From Euryarchaeota archaeon UBA58 (GTDB taxonomy: Archaea; Thermoplasmatota; Poseidoniia; Poseidoniales; Thalassarchaeaceae): a stretch of 58,560 bases of DNA. Of the stretch, positions 25,811 to 34,825 are shown one piece after another. Both the position numbers and the translations under genes were made by a program. The DNA lies in contig DAHR01000015.1 in assembly GCA_002498525.1 (NCBI GenBank), positions 43,978 to 102,537 of the forward strand, read 5' to 3'. The stretch's first letter is position 1, and every line of letters starts with the position of its first letter. The notes under the pieces were generated by a model. It made no database searches. It was not told the origin of the DNA and saw only the letters and a list, made by a program, of their open reading frames with translations.

Positions 25811-27127
25811 ATGAAGGTCATCAACGACGCCATTCATGGGCAGTTCAATCTCGATGGAGTCAGAGCCAGCCTGCTGGAGACTCCTGAGATGAACAAACTG
25901 AGTCACATCAAGCAACTCGGTCTGGCGCATCTGGTCTTCCCCGGAGCACATCACACTCGTTTCGAACACTCTCTGGGTGTTTCGCATATTGGTGGAATGA
26001 TGGCCGACTCGATTGGTTTGGATGAGCATGAGAAGACGCTCGTCGAAGTAGCGGGAATGCTGCACGACGTCGGCCATGGTCCATATTCGCACACGCTGGA
26101 ACACATTCTGCACGAGCGCGGAGGTCTTGATCACATGTCGATCACCGAAGGAATCATCCTCGGTGAATACGATGTCTTGAGAGAAGGCGAGGAATCATCG
26201 GTGCCGAATCGAAGGCGAATTCCCGACATTCTCGAGCGCAATGACATCGATCCGAAGGATGTCGCAGCTCTGATTCGCGGACCTGATGCCCGAGGCACCG
26301 AGCGAACGCTGCTGGCGTGGACTGATGGCAAGGAGGATCTGGTTGCTGACGATCGCACGCTCGCGAACCTCGTCCACGGTCCGGTCGACTGTGACCAACT
26401 CGACTACCTGCTTCGCGATGCCCATTTCACCGGCGTGAAGCACGGTATCGTCGATCATCGCCGCCTCATCGCCTGCCTTTCTCGTCATGGCGGTGACCTC
26501 GCCGTCGAAGAAGGCGGACTAGCTGCACTCGAGGGAATGCTTGTCGCACGAGGTCTGATGTACAGCGCAGTCTATTTCCATCGAGTCACCAGAATCACCG
26601 AAGTGATGCTGAGTCGCGCCGTCGAGCGCGGCGCAGACAAACTACCGGACTCGATGGATCTGCAACGCAGGGTGGATGCCGAGATTTGGCAGGCGCTTTA
26701 CGACGCTGGTGATTATCCTCGTGATATAATGCGTCGTCTGAAGTACAGACAGATGTTCAAAGTCGCTGCCAGCCGCAGGCAGGATGAACTGACTGCAGAC
26801 CAGATTCAGCGACTCATCGAAATTGCCAATGACTCGACCAAACGGCGCGAAATCGAAGACGACCTAGCACATCGCGCCGGTCTCAAGCCGGGATACGTCG
26901 CCGTAGATGTCCCAAGTGTCAAACTCCTACTCTCAGAACCACGCATGGCACAAGTCGACATTCGCATCATCGGTGACGACGGCCGCACCCGCTGGTTCCG
27001 CGAACACACACCGATTGCAGAAGCTCTTCGCAAGCGCCAGGTAAGCCAAGCAGCCGTCTACGTGATGACTCTGCCCGGCCACGAAGAAACAGTGGCCAAA
27101 TTGGCCGAACATCACCTGTTCAGTTGA
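25811..27127 (+). CDS. HD-superfamily phosphohydrolase, SAMHD1/COG1078-like
   Basis: Predicted metal-dependent phosphohydrolase of 438 residues. HD-site residues are all visible: FEHSLGVSHIG (first His), MLHDVGHGPYSH (HD pair and following His) and VDCDQLDYLLRDAHFTG, equivalent to the SAMHD1 segment with the last metal-ligand Asp. Members of the family hydrolyse dNTPs or other nucleotides; substrate cannot be told here. Start ATG 25811 gives MKVINDAIHGQFNLD, the typical N-terminus; an ORF extension to 25610 runs through the intergenic repeat and is not credible. Divergent from the RHH regulator, which probably controls it. A 7-bp hairpin follows the stop. Confidence 0.88.
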   Translation: MKVINDAIHGQFNLDGVRASLLETPEMNKLSHIKQLGLAHLVFPGAHHTRFEHSLGVSHIGGMMADSIGLDEHEKTLVEVAGMLHDVGHGPYSHTLEHILHERGGLDHMSITEGIILGEYDVLREGEESSVPNRRRIPDILERNDIDPKDVAALIRGPDARGTERTLLAWTDGKEDLVADDRTLANLVHGPVDCDQLDYLLRDAHFTGVKHGIVDHRRLIACLSRHGGDLAVEEGGLAALEGMLVARGLMYSAVYFHRVTRITEVMLSRAVERGADKLPDSMDLQRRVDAEIWQALYDAGDYPRDIMRRLKYRQMFKVAASRRQDELTADQIQRLIEIANDSTKRREIEDDLAHRAGLKPGYVAVDVPSVKLLLSEPRMAQVDIRIIGDDGRTRWFREHTPIAEALRKRQVSQAAVYVMTLPGHEETVAKLAEHHLFS

Positions 27128-27135
27128 GCATTTGA

Positions 27136-27152
27136 CAGCCCCAGAGGGGCTG
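27136..27152 (+). terminator. Hairpin after the HD gene
   Basis: CAGCCCC, loop AGA, GGGGCTG: a perfect 7-bp stem starting 8 bp after the stop at 27127. No T-run of five or more follows, so terminator activity is uncertain. Confidence 0.4.
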
Positions 27153-27253
27153 AACGATTCAGTTTCAGTAGCCATACCTTTCAAAAGGGGGTTTCCTATC
27201 GGCAAGGCCCCGTTGCTTGAGTTGAGAATCGGAATACCACGTCGGTGAACCAA

Positions 27254-28609
27254 ATGGACAAGACGATGAAGACAGTGTATGATAGCGTAGTAGCAAGGGA
27301 TCCGAACCAGCCTGAATTCCATCAGGCGGTCGAAGAGGTCCTCGACAGCCTCGGGCCAGTCATTGAAGCCCACCCTGAATACCTCCCAGTCGTGAAAGCG
27401 ATGGTTGAGGCGGAGAGAATCATCCAATTCCGTGTCGCCTGGTACGATGATGATGGCAATCTGCAGGTCAATCGCGGATTCCGTATTCAGATGAACAGCG
27501 CCATCGGTCCGTACAAGGGCGGATTGCGCTTCCACCCCTCGGTCAACCAATCGATCCTCAAGTTCCTCGCTTTCGAGCAGGTCTTCAAGAACAGCTTGAC
27601 ACAACTGCCAATGGGTGGCGGTAAGGGTGGTTCGGACTTCGACCCCAAGGGTAAGTCAGACAACGAAGTCATGCGCTTCTGTCAGGCTTTCATGATGGAA
27701 TTATGGCGTCACATCGGCGCCAATACAGATGTACCCGCCGGCGACATTGGTGTCGGTGGCCGTGAAATCGGCTATCTGTTCGGCATGTACAAGAAACTCC
27801 AGAATGAATTCACAGGAATTCTGACCGGCAAGGGACTCGCCTATGGCGGCTCTTTGATTCGCCCGCAGGCGACAGGCTACGGACTGGTTTACTTCGCCCG
27901 AGAAATGCTTGCTACAACCGGCAAGTCATTCGATGGCGCGACCGTCTCTATCAGCGGCTCGGGCAACGTCGCTCAGTTCGCTTGCGAGAAGGTCCTCCAC
28001 CTTGGTGGCAAGCCGGTGACGTTGTCAGATTCATCCGGCTGGATCCACGATCCTGCCGGCATCGATCCCGAGAAACTGGCTTGGATCATGGATCTGAAGA
28101 ACAACCGCCGCGGTCGAATCAGCGAATACGCTGAGAATTTTGATGGCATCACCTACACAAAATCTGAGCCGGAGCCTGCATCAAATGGTCTATGGGGAGT
28201 GAATGTGGACATCGCTCTGCCATGCGCGACCCAGAATGAGATCAATGCTCAGGAAGCTGAGATGTTGGTCGCCAACGCCGTCATCGCCGTCGTTGAAGGT
28301 GCGAACATGCCTTGCACACCCGAGGCGGTCGAAGTCTTCCAGAATCATGGCGTCCTCTTTGCACCTGGAAAGGCCAGCAACGCAGGTGGCGTTGCGACAT
28401 CCGGACTCGAGATGAGCCAGAACAGTCTGCGTCTATCATGGACAAGTGAAGAGGTCGATGGCCGCCTCGATGCTATCATGGTCAATATCCACAAGCAAGC
28501 CTATGAGACGGCCGAGAAGTACGGCATGCCCGGCAATTACGTCGCCGGTGCCAACATCGCCGGCTTCCTCAAGATCGCTGAGGCAATGACTGCCCAAGGT
28601 ATGGTCTGA
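27254..28609 (+). CDS. gdhA: Glutamate dehydrogenase, bacterial GdhA type
   Basis: Interconverts glutamate with 2-oxoglutarate and ammonia in the cytoplasm. 451 residues, matching the roughly 450-residue hexameric bacterial enzyme. Seen: substrate-site KGGLRFHPSVN, catalytic-lysine segment LPMGGGKGGSDFDP, DVPAGDIGVG, and the dinucleotide motif SISGSGNVAQFA. The GdhA-like length and ISGSGNVAQ suggest NADP use (inference). ATG 27254 is preceded by GGTGA (27244-27248); an in-frame GTG at 27245 overlaps that site and is less likely. TTTCAAAAG around 27179-27187 could be the TATA box. It links nitrogen assimilation or amino acid breakdown to the oxoacid-using genes in the window. Confidence 0.95.
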   Translation: MDKTMKTVYDSVVARDPNQPEFHQAVEEVLDSLGPVIEAHPEYLPVVKAMVEAERIIQFRVAWYDDDGNLQVNRGFRIQMNSAIGPYKGGLRFHPSVNQSILKFLAFEQVFKNSLTQLPMGGGKGGSDFDPKGKSDNEVMRFCQAFMMELWRHIGANTDVPAGDIGVGGREIGYLFGMYKKLQNEFTGILTGKGLAYGGSLIRPQATGYGLVYFAREMLATTGKSFDGATVSISGSGNVAQFACEKVLHLGGKPVTLSDSSGWIHDPAGIDPEKLAWIMDLKNNRRGRISEYAENFDGITYTKSEPEPASNGLWGVNVDIALPCATQNEINAQEAEMLVANAVIAVVEGANMPCTPEAVEVFQNHGVLFAPGKASNAGGVATSGLEMSQNSLRLSWTSEEVDGRLDAIMVNIHKQAYETAEKYGMPGNYVAGANIAGFLKIAEAMTAQGMV

Positions 28610-28636
28610 ACCTCAGAACCGATCAATCGACGGAGT

Positions 28637-29380
28637 TCAATTCTCCTCGTTCATCGATGAGAGGAAGCGCTGCATTCTCTCGCTCTTCGGTTCATTGATG
28701 ATTGAAGATGGGCCCTCTTCTGCGACCAGACCTTCGTCGAGATAGACCACTCGATCGGCAACATCGCGAGCGAAGTTGATCTCGTGCGTGACGATGACCA
28801 TCGTCATCCCCTCATCGGCGAGACCTCGAATCGTGTTCAGAACCGATCCGACCAACTCGGGGTCGAGTGCACTGGTCGGTTCGTCAAAGAGAATCACCTC
28901 AGGCTTCATTGCCAGCGCGCGGGCAATCGCCACACGCTGCTTCTGTCCACCCGAGAGATTGCCCGGGTAGGCATTGACTCGATCGAGTAAGTCAACCCTC
29001 TCAAGAACCTCCATAGCAACGATATCGGCCTCTTCTTTGCTCATCCCGCGAACGTGAATCAAGCCGAGAGTGATATTTTCAAGCACTCGAAGATGAGCGA
29101 ATAATTCGAAGGATTGGAAAACCATGCCGATGCGTGAACGAATATCGTTCACATCCGCATGAGGCGTATTGATCTGCTCACCTCGAAGTTCAATCACTCC
29201 AGCAGTCGGCTCGATGAGCCGGTTGATACAACGTAGAACAGTCGATTTTCCACTTCCAGAAGAACCGATGATTGCCACCGATTCGCCTTCGTGGACATCG
29301 AATGAAACCCCTTTGACGGCGTGAACTCCGCCAACATACATCTTCTCGAGGTCCTTGATAGAAAGTACGATGTCCGGCAT
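28637..29380 (-). CDS. glnQ: ATP-binding protein of a polar amino acid ABC transporter
   Basis: 247-residue cytoplasmic ATPase that powers uptake. Walker A GSSGSGKSTVLRCINR (the RCIN segment is typical of HisP/GlnQ), Q-loop MVFQSFELFAHL, signature LSGGQKQRVAIARAL, Walker B VILFDEPTSALDPE and H-loop IVTHEINFARDVADR are all intact. Its ATG follows the permease stop directly (TGAATG), and the end of the permease gene contains GGAGGTGA as a strong ribosome-binding site, so the two are translationally coupled. The amino acid specificity cannot be read from the ATPase. Confidence 0.95.
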   Translation of the reverse strand: MPDIVLSIKDLEKMYVGGVHAVKGVSFDVHEGESVAIIGSSGSGKSTVLRCINRLIEPTAGVIELRGEQINTPHADVNDIRSRIGMVFQSFELFAHLRVLENITLGLIHVRGMSKEEADIVAMEVLERVDLLDRVNAYPGNLSGGQKQRVAIARALAMKPEVILFDEPTSALDPELVGSVLNTIRGLADEGMTMVIVTHEINFARDVADRVVYLDEGLVAEEGPSSIINEPKSERMQRFLSSMNEEN

Positions 29381-31435
29381 TCAATCACCTCCTATGATTC
29401 CCAAACCCGGAATCCTCGTCTTTTCCTCAAGCCTTCGCAAGAGCAACGCCAACGTCCACGTGATGACGAAGTAGGATATCATAACCATGCCCCAGGCCCA
29501 GAAAATCTGGAAAGTGACAGCGATGATCAACCGACCCTGCCTAGCCAACTCCGAATAGCCGATGACCATCGCCAATGAGGAGTTGAGAACCAGATTCACC
29601 ATCTCATTACCCAACGGTGGGATGCAGATTCTGATTGCTTGCGGTAGGATGACGAGGCGCATGGTTCCCATGTAGGTCAGGCCGATGCTGCGACCGGCTT
29701 CCATCTGGCCAGTGGGAATCGCTGCTATCGCGCCTCGAATCGTCTCACACTGGTAAGCTCCTGAGTTGAGTCCCAGCGTGAAGATGGCACTGATGAATGC
29801 GCTTTGGCCGAAGAAGAAATAGTCAAGGCCGTCGGTGCCCATGTCGCCGAAATTTCCCTCATAGGCTTTCTGGATCTTGAGACCGATTCCAACTCCGAAA
29901 TGAATGAACATGAACTGAACGATCAAAGGTGTGTTTCGGAAGAAATCCGTGTAAACCGTTGCAATCGAATTCAATGGTCGAATCTTGAACAGTGGTCCCG
30001 TGAGTTTCTGGTCCGCGAGAACAAACTGCACGCCCACAGCCGCCAGGGCGAGTCCGAGGACAAATATGCCGAAACCCCTCGGGTCTCCGACTGGTGTGTA
30101 GATGTATTCGATTCCATCCAGCCCCAACGCTCCGAATCGACTTCCGCCAGTCATGAGAAGATAGAATCCAGAGATGCTGAGAACACCTCCAAGAGTCTTG
30201 ACAGTTGTCAGAGAGTATCTTTCGAAAATCTGCTTGAGCGAGTTCGGCGCGGTCTTGAACAGCGCTAGAACCGTGCCGATGAAGAATCCGAAGAGGATTC
30301 CGAAACCAACGATCTTGATCGTTGCGAGGAAGCCACCTAGAAGCATGTCATCTGCATACTCGGCGAACTCACCGAAGTTGTTGTAATCTGGAATCTCGAA
30401 GCCGATCAACTGGTCCTTTCCCGAATCATCAGTCCAAAGGATGACCCCACCGTCTCCAACTGCCACCCCGGTCTTGTAATCCACCATCGCGAAGTCGTTG
30501 AAGGAAGTCGAGAGCCCTTCAGGCAAGATGCTCTTGGAGACGATGTTTCCTCCGTCGAGACTGACGGCGAGGTAATTGCTGGGACCTGTAAAGAGGATGA
30601 TTGAAGCGGAAGCGACATCGATGGAGTTGAGATTTCTACTCAGGGAAGTCGCGTAGTTTTGAGATTCGATCTCAACGAGATTCCAGATATGACCTCCTTG
30701 AGATGTTGAAGCGAGAATCTGCCCTGTGGATGAGATCGCGAACATCCGGAAAGGATTGTAATATCCTGCAGAAACCAGATTCGAATCCCTCGCCCCCTCA
30801 GGGGCCTCGCGATAATCCCAAGTCGCTCCGCCATCATCGGTGAAGATCAACGAGCCCGATTCGCCACAGGCGAAGCCAAAGTCGGAATCGAGGAAGGCGA
30901 CATCGTTCAAATCGTCTGAGAAGCCGCTCTGGCGGTCTGCCCAAGACGCTTCAGAATACTGCCAGATAGCACCACCCGCCCCGACTGTGATGATGGAATC
31001 CGAACTCGTGACAGCGATGCTTGCCATGCCCTCAGCAGGAATCCCTAGGTCTTGCCATTCCCCGCCAGTTCCTTCTTTGAACAGTACCGCACCGTCCGCA
31101 CCGAGCACAGCCATCGAATCATATTCAGCATCAGCAGCGATGAAATCTGACGTGATCGGCGAAACCTCCGTCTGCCAGGTCAGGCCCCCATCTGAACTTG
31201 AGAGCATGACACCTTCATCGCCGAAAGCCCACAATTCAGAGCCATGGACGACAGCGGCGTTCAGATCCACTTCGGTGCCGCTGTCGACAACGACCCAGCC
31301 GGTCTCGATGCTCTGACCAACTGCGGGAGTCAGAGAAACGATGATGAAAATCGAGACCATCAGTCCGACTCGAACTCTCGAATCGAGAGCACCCCAGGAG
31401 AAAATCCTCTCAATTCCGGGCTGAGAGTTCCGCAT
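29381..31435 (-). CDS. HisM/GlnP-type ABC permease fused to an N-terminal Ycf48-like beta-propeller
   Basis: 684 residues. A hydrophobic segment (about 21-40) is followed by about 290 residues of BNR/Ycf48-type propeller repeats (SSSDGGLTWQTE, FTDDGGATWDYREA, AVSLDGGNIV, LWTDDSGKDQL). The C-terminal half (about 355-684) is the permease: NTPLIVQFMFIHFG, SGAYQCETIRGAI and the ATPase-coupling EAA loop MEAGRSIGLTYMGTMRLVIL. About six or seven membrane helices are visible. The propeller should lie outside the membrane. No separate substrate-binding protein gene is adjacent, so the propeller may replace it, dock it, or have an assembly role as Ycf48 has for photosystem II (all inference). The frame is continuous across the junction. 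Confidence 0.88.
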   Translation of the reverse strand: MRNSQPGIERIFSWGALDSRVRVGLMVSIFIIVSLTPAVGQSIETGWVVVDSGTEVDLNAAVVHGSELWAFGDEGVMLSSSDGGLTWQTEVSPITSDFIAADAEYDSMAVLGADGAVLFKEGTGGEWQDLGIPAEGMASIAVTSSDSIITVGAGGAIWQYSEASWADRQSGFSDDLNDVAFLDSDFGFACGESGSLIFTDDGGATWDYREAPEGARDSNLVSAGYYNPFRMFAISSTGQILASTSQGGHIWNLVEIESQNYATSLSRNLNSIDVASASIILFTGPSNYLAVSLDGGNIVSKSILPEGLSTSFNDFAMVDYKTGVAVGDGGVILWTDDSGKDQLIGFEIPDYNNFGEFAEYADDMLLGGFLATIKIVGFGILFGFFIGTVLALFKTAPNSLKQIFERYSLTTVKTLGGVLSISGFYLLMTGGSRFGALGLDGIEYIYTPVGDPRGFGIFVLGLALAAVGVQFVLADQKLTGPLFKIRPLNSIATVYTDFFRNTPLIVQFMFIHFGVGIGLKIQKAYEGNFGDMGTDGLDYFFFGQSAFISAIFTLGLNSGAYQCETIRGAIAAIPTGQMEAGRSIGLTYMGTMRLVILPQAIRICIPPLGNEMVNLVLNSSLAMVIGYSELARQGRLIIAVTFQIFWAWGMVMISYFVITWTLALLLRRLEEKTRIPGLGIIGGD

Positions 31436-31615
31436 AAGTCAATCGAAGGATTGGGAGAATATAGTCTCGACCCGTTCTGCATCGGTTCGATGTGATTCAA
31501 CAAAAGAGTCGAGCATCTGATTTTCTAAAACGCTCGCGAGGCTGGCCAGAGGCCGCCCGAAACACGAGGCTTCCCATCAGCAATGTTCATCGACGAATCG
31601 TCGCACAGGATGTGC

Positions 31616-32527
31616 ATGGGCGAGATGATTTACCACGGCAAGGTCAAGCAGGTATGGAGCACGGATGACCCCGATATCATCGAATTTCGCTACACGGACC
31701 AGATTTCAGTCTTCGATCAAATCATCCCTAGCCTCGTCCCTCGCAAGGGGGAGTCGCTGAACCGCACCTCATGCCATTGGTTCGAGCTGGTTGAGAAGGA
31801 GGGCGTGTGCGATACGCATGTGATCGAGATGAACGCGCCCGACCGCGTCCGCGCGAGGAGATTCGATGTGATCCGCGAGGCGGGCGCGATAACTCCAGAT
31901 GCTGAGAATGTGTTCGTCCCGCTGGAGGTCATCTGCCGCCACTATCTCGCGGGTTCGGGGTGGCGACGTTATGCACGTGGCGATGTCGGGGCGGAGGAAT
32001 TCGGATTCGAGCCCGGGACGGTTTTGACTGAAGGAGTGAAATTGCCCAAGCCTTACCTCGAGGTGTCGACGAAGTTCGAGAAGTTCGACAGATTGCTGGG
32101 GCGTGAAGAGGCTTTGGAGATTTCAAATCTGAGCGATGAGGAGTTCGATTCGATTCTTGAAATAGTCTTGAAGGTGGATGAGATCATCGAGCGCGAGGCT
32201 GCCAAGAGTGGCTTGATTCATGTTGATGGCAAGAAGGAATTCGCACTCGGCGTAGGCCGAAAACCAGTCTTGGTGGATTCCTTCGGGACTCTCGATGAGG
32301 ACCGTTGGTGGGATGCTGCGGCTTATGAGAGGGGTGAGATCGTGCAACTCTCGAAAGAATTCGTGCGTGGGTATTACATCGAGACTGGGCATCATGCGGT
32401 ACTTCGTAAGGCTCGACAAGCAGGTACTGATGAGCCCCCGATTCCTGCTCTACCCGCCGAAATCATCGACCAGACAGCGACTCTGTACGCCGATATGTTC
32501 GAACGCCTCACTGGCCGCATTTTCTGA
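31616..32527 (+). CDS. purC: Phosphoribosylaminoimidazole-succinocarboxamide synthase
   Basis: Joins CAIR and aspartate with ATP in de novo purine synthesis. SAICAR synthetase landmarks: N-terminal MIYHGKVKQVW, ISVFDQIIPSLVPRKGE, the RYLAGSGW-like CRHYLAGSGWRRYARG, STKFEKFDR, and VDSFGTLDEDRWW near the C-terminus. About 303 residues. Start is uncertain among ATGs at 31583, 31616 and 31625; I chose 31616 because AGGA lies at a usable distance and the family begins close to the YHGKVK segment. TTTTCTAAAA at 31521-31530 could be the TATA box. First of a three-gene rightward run. Confidence 0.93.
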   Translation: MGEMIYHGKVKQVWSTDDPDIIEFRYTDQISVFDQIIPSLVPRKGESLNRTSCHWFELVEKEGVCDTHVIEMNAPDRVRARRFDVIREAGAITPDAENVFVPLEVICRHYLAGSGWRRYARGDVGAEEFGFEPGTVLTEGVKLPKPYLEVSTKFEKFDRLLGREEALEISNLSDEEFDSILEIVLKVDEIIEREAAKSGLIHVDGKKEFALGVGRKPVLVDSFGTLDEDRWWDAAAYERGEIVQLSKEFVRGYYIETGHHAVLRKARQAGTDEPPIPALPAEIIDQTATLYADMFERLTGRIF

Positions 32528-32536
32528 GGGTCTGGC

Positions 32537-33445
32537 GTGGGCACACACGAGTACGAGGATGACCCACGAAACGAGAATGTCTGGATATCGGTCAATGGCG
32601 AGTTACTACGCCGTCCCGATGCGAAGATCTCGGTGCTGGATGCTGGTTTCCTTCTTGGGGACGGTGTATGGGAAGCATTCAGATTGCATCGGGGTGTGTT
32701 GGTTTTTCTCGATGACCATCTCGATAGATTGTGGCATGGAGCCGAGGTCATCGACCTCGAGATGCCTCTCAATCGCGAGCAATTGGTTGGACGAATCGAA
32801 GAAGTCATCGAAGCCAATGAGATGTATGATGGTGTGCACATCAGATTGATCGTCACCCGAGGACTGAAACCCACGCCCTATCAGGCTCCTTGGGTGATTT
32901 CGAGTCTACCAACGATAGTCATCATTCCTGAGCACAAAAGGGCTGATATTCGGCGTGCCGAGAATGGGATTCGACTGGTCACCGTCGATGTCATTCGAGG
33001 GCCACAGAATGTTCAGGACCCGCGCATCAACAGCCTCTCCAAACACAATTGCATAGCCGGCTGCATCGATGCTGCTCGCAAAGGGGGGGATGAGGGATTG
33101 ATGCTCGACCCGAACGGCAATGTCGCCTCATGCAATTCGACTCATTTCTTCATCGTCAGAGATGACGAGGTATGGACCTCGAGCGGCGAATATTGTCTGA
33201 ACGGAATCACTCGCCGCAAGGTGCTCGACATCTGTGGGGCGAACGGCATAGCGGCATTCGAGCGTGACTTCACGATAGATGATGTACGCTCAGCAGACGA
33301 GGCTTTCGTGACGGGGACATTCGCCGGAGTGACCCCAGTAATCGAGTTCGATGGAGAGGAGATGAGCGCTGGTGTACGAGGCCCGATGGCGGAGCGAATC
33401 CAGAATCTCTACATCGACCTGATTCGGAGTGAGTGCGGTGGTTGA
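32537..33445 (+). CDS. Class IV PLP aminotransferase (branched-chain / D-amino acid type)
   Basis: 302 residues. Seen: NGELLRRPDAKISVLDAGFL and LGDGVWEAFRLHRG at the N-terminus, the PLP lysine in RINSLSKHNCIAG, and the cofactor-binding segments ASCNSTHFFIV and CLNGITRRKVLDICG typical of fold-type IV enzymes. The family includes branched-chain aminotransferases, D-amino acid aminotransferase and 4-amino-4-deoxychorismate lyase; the SCNSTHF motif differs from the EGxxxN of classical IlvE, so I leave specificity open. Start GTG 32537, 9 bp after purC. Its 3' end overlaps the sulfotransferase-like gene by 17 bp, which points to a joint role. Confidence 0.88.
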   Translation: MGTHEYEDDPRNENVWISVNGELLRRPDAKISVLDAGFLLGDGVWEAFRLHRGVLVFLDDHLDRLWHGAEVIDLEMPLNREQLVGRIEEVIEANEMYDGVHIRLIVTRGLKPTPYQAPWVISSLPTIVIIPEHKRADIRRAENGIRLVTVDVIRGPQNVQDPRINSLSKHNCIAGCIDAARKGGDEGLMLDPNGNVASCNSTHFFIVRDDEVWTSSGEYCLNGITRRKVLDICGANGIAAFERDFTIDDVRSADEAFVTGTFAGVTPVIEFDGEEMSAGVRGPMAERIQNLYIDLIRSECGG

Positions 33446-34184
33446 TACACCTCAGAGCGAGCCACTTCGGATCGCGATGTGGTCAGGCCCACGCAATATC
33501 TCGACGGCGATGATGTACTCTTTCGCGAATCGTGGGGATACCTTCGCGACGGACGAGCCTCTCTATGCTCACTATCTGTCCGCCACCGGTATCGACCATC
33601 CTAGCGCTGCAGAGGTCATCGAGAATGGATTGACGGATTGGCGAAGCGTCGTCAAGCAACTCTGCGCCGAGGTTCCTGACGGCTCGAGAATCTGGTATCA
33701 GAAGCACATGTGCCATCACATCATCGAGGGGATGGGAATCGATTGGTTGTCCTCGTTCAAGAATTGCTTCCTGATACGCGACCCACGCGAGGTTCTCCTA
33801 TCATTGTCAAAGAGGACGGATGCGATCGATGCATGGGCTACGGGTCTGCCACAACAGGCGCGAATTTTCAAAGCGGTACGCGAAATGACAGGAGAAAATC
33901 CCCTGGTCGTCGATTCAGCCGACATCCTGAATGACCCAGAGGGGGTATTGCGAAGTATCTGCGAGCATCTAGAAATCGCGTTCGATTCACAGATGCTCAG
34001 CTGGCAATCCGGGCCAAAGGAATGCGATGGCATCTGGGCTGAACATTGGTATGACGCTGTTTGGGCTTCGACAGGATTCGCCGCCCCGAGACCGAGGGAA
34101 GGGGAGTTGTCCAAGGTTCTGCAGTCTGTTCTGGATGACGTTCAGCCCATCTACAACGAACTAGCTTCTCATCGGATGACCTGA
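33429..34184 (+). CDS. Sulfotransferase-like P-loop protein
   Basis: 251 residues. WSGPRNISTAMMYSFANRGD is a PAPS 5'-phosphosulfate-type P-loop, and FLIRDPREVLLSLSKR matches the 3'-phosphate-binding RDP segment. The family transfers sulfate from PAPS to hydroxyl or amino groups, but remote members have other or unknown roles. Starts at GTG 33429 inside the end of the aminotransferase gene; GTG 33438 is an alternative. From memory, plant proteins named branched-chain-aminotransferase-like fuse a similar P-loop domain to a class IV aminotransferase, which fits the overlap here. Its TGA lies one base from the TAG of the convergent gene. Confidence 0.8.
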   Translation: MSAVVDTPQSEPLRIAMWSGPRNISTAMMYSFANRGDTFATDEPLYAHYLSATGIDHPSAAEVIENGLTDWRSVVKQLCAEVPDGSRIWYQKHMCHHIIEGMGIDWLSSFKNCFLIRDPREVLLSLSKRTDAIDAWATGLPQQARIFKAVREMTGENPLVVDSADILNDPEGVLRSICEHLEIAFDSQMLSWQSGPKECDGIWAEHWYDAVWASTGFAAPRPREGELSKVLQSVLDDVQPIYNELASHRMT

Positions 34185-34185
34185 T

Positions 34186-34809
34186 CTAGGCATGGCGCCG
34201 CATCAACAAACCACAACGTCGCTTGCGCGCAGAGCGCAGGATGATGGTCAGATGTCTGAAGGCGTCATTGACTCCGCCATCGAGTGGCTCGGAAGGATTG
34301 ATTCCCCACTTGCCTCGACGAATCACTCGATGGAGGCTCGTGACTTCTGAGGCGCTGAGCCAGCCACAGAGATGCAATCCTGCAGCACCAGAGGAAAACC
34401 CAGGCTCGCCGAGGTACTCTTCTTCGAGTCCCAGAGCAAGCTTCGCCAGAAGATCGTGTAGAGCGCCATTGTCCCTGTCATTAGTGAATTCGTGGAGATA
34501 AGATATCGCATTTCCACCTTCGATTGGGAAACGCCCGATTCTCTCGCGCGATACTGCTTTGTCGAGAGGTTCGGGCGAGCTTCCATCTTCCTGCCATGAG
34601 ACGGCCGTCAGAAAGAGCATCGTCGCAGCGTCGAGTTCAGGAGACTGTCCTTCGACTAGATTCTGAATCGTATTCGAGAATTTCGCGATGGACTGGATTT
34701 CGCCGTGATCCCCGCCTTGCGAGGCTTGAATCAAAGGAATCAATTCAAGTGGATCGTGGCGCAGTGGCACGAATGTGTGAAATGCTGAGGGGGGAATATA
34801 GCGACCCAT
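34186..34809 (-). CDS. Unknown protein (207 aa), co-transcribed with the 1905-aa surface protein
   Basis: I do not recognise this protein. It is soluble-looking, mostly helical by composition, without signal peptide or membrane helix, and ends in a basic stretch (RSARKRRCGLLMRRHA). ATG 34809 is preceded by GGTGG and lies 16 bp after the stop of the surface-protein gene, so the two probably share a transcript. It may assist that protein's production or act with its cytoplasmic tail, but nothing in the sequence shows this. Confidence 0.75.
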   Translation of the reverse strand: MGRYIPPSAFHTFVPLRHDPLELIPLIQASQGGDHGEIQSIAKFSNTIQNLVEGQSPELDAATMLFLTAVSWQEDGSSPEPLDKAVSRERIGRFPIEGGNAISYLHEFTNDRDNGALHDLLAKLALGLEEEYLGEPGFSSGAAGLHLCGWLSASEVTSLHRVIRRGKWGINPSEPLDGGVNDAFRHLTIILRSARKRRCGLLMRRHA

Positions 34810-34825
34810 CAGACCACCGATTGTT

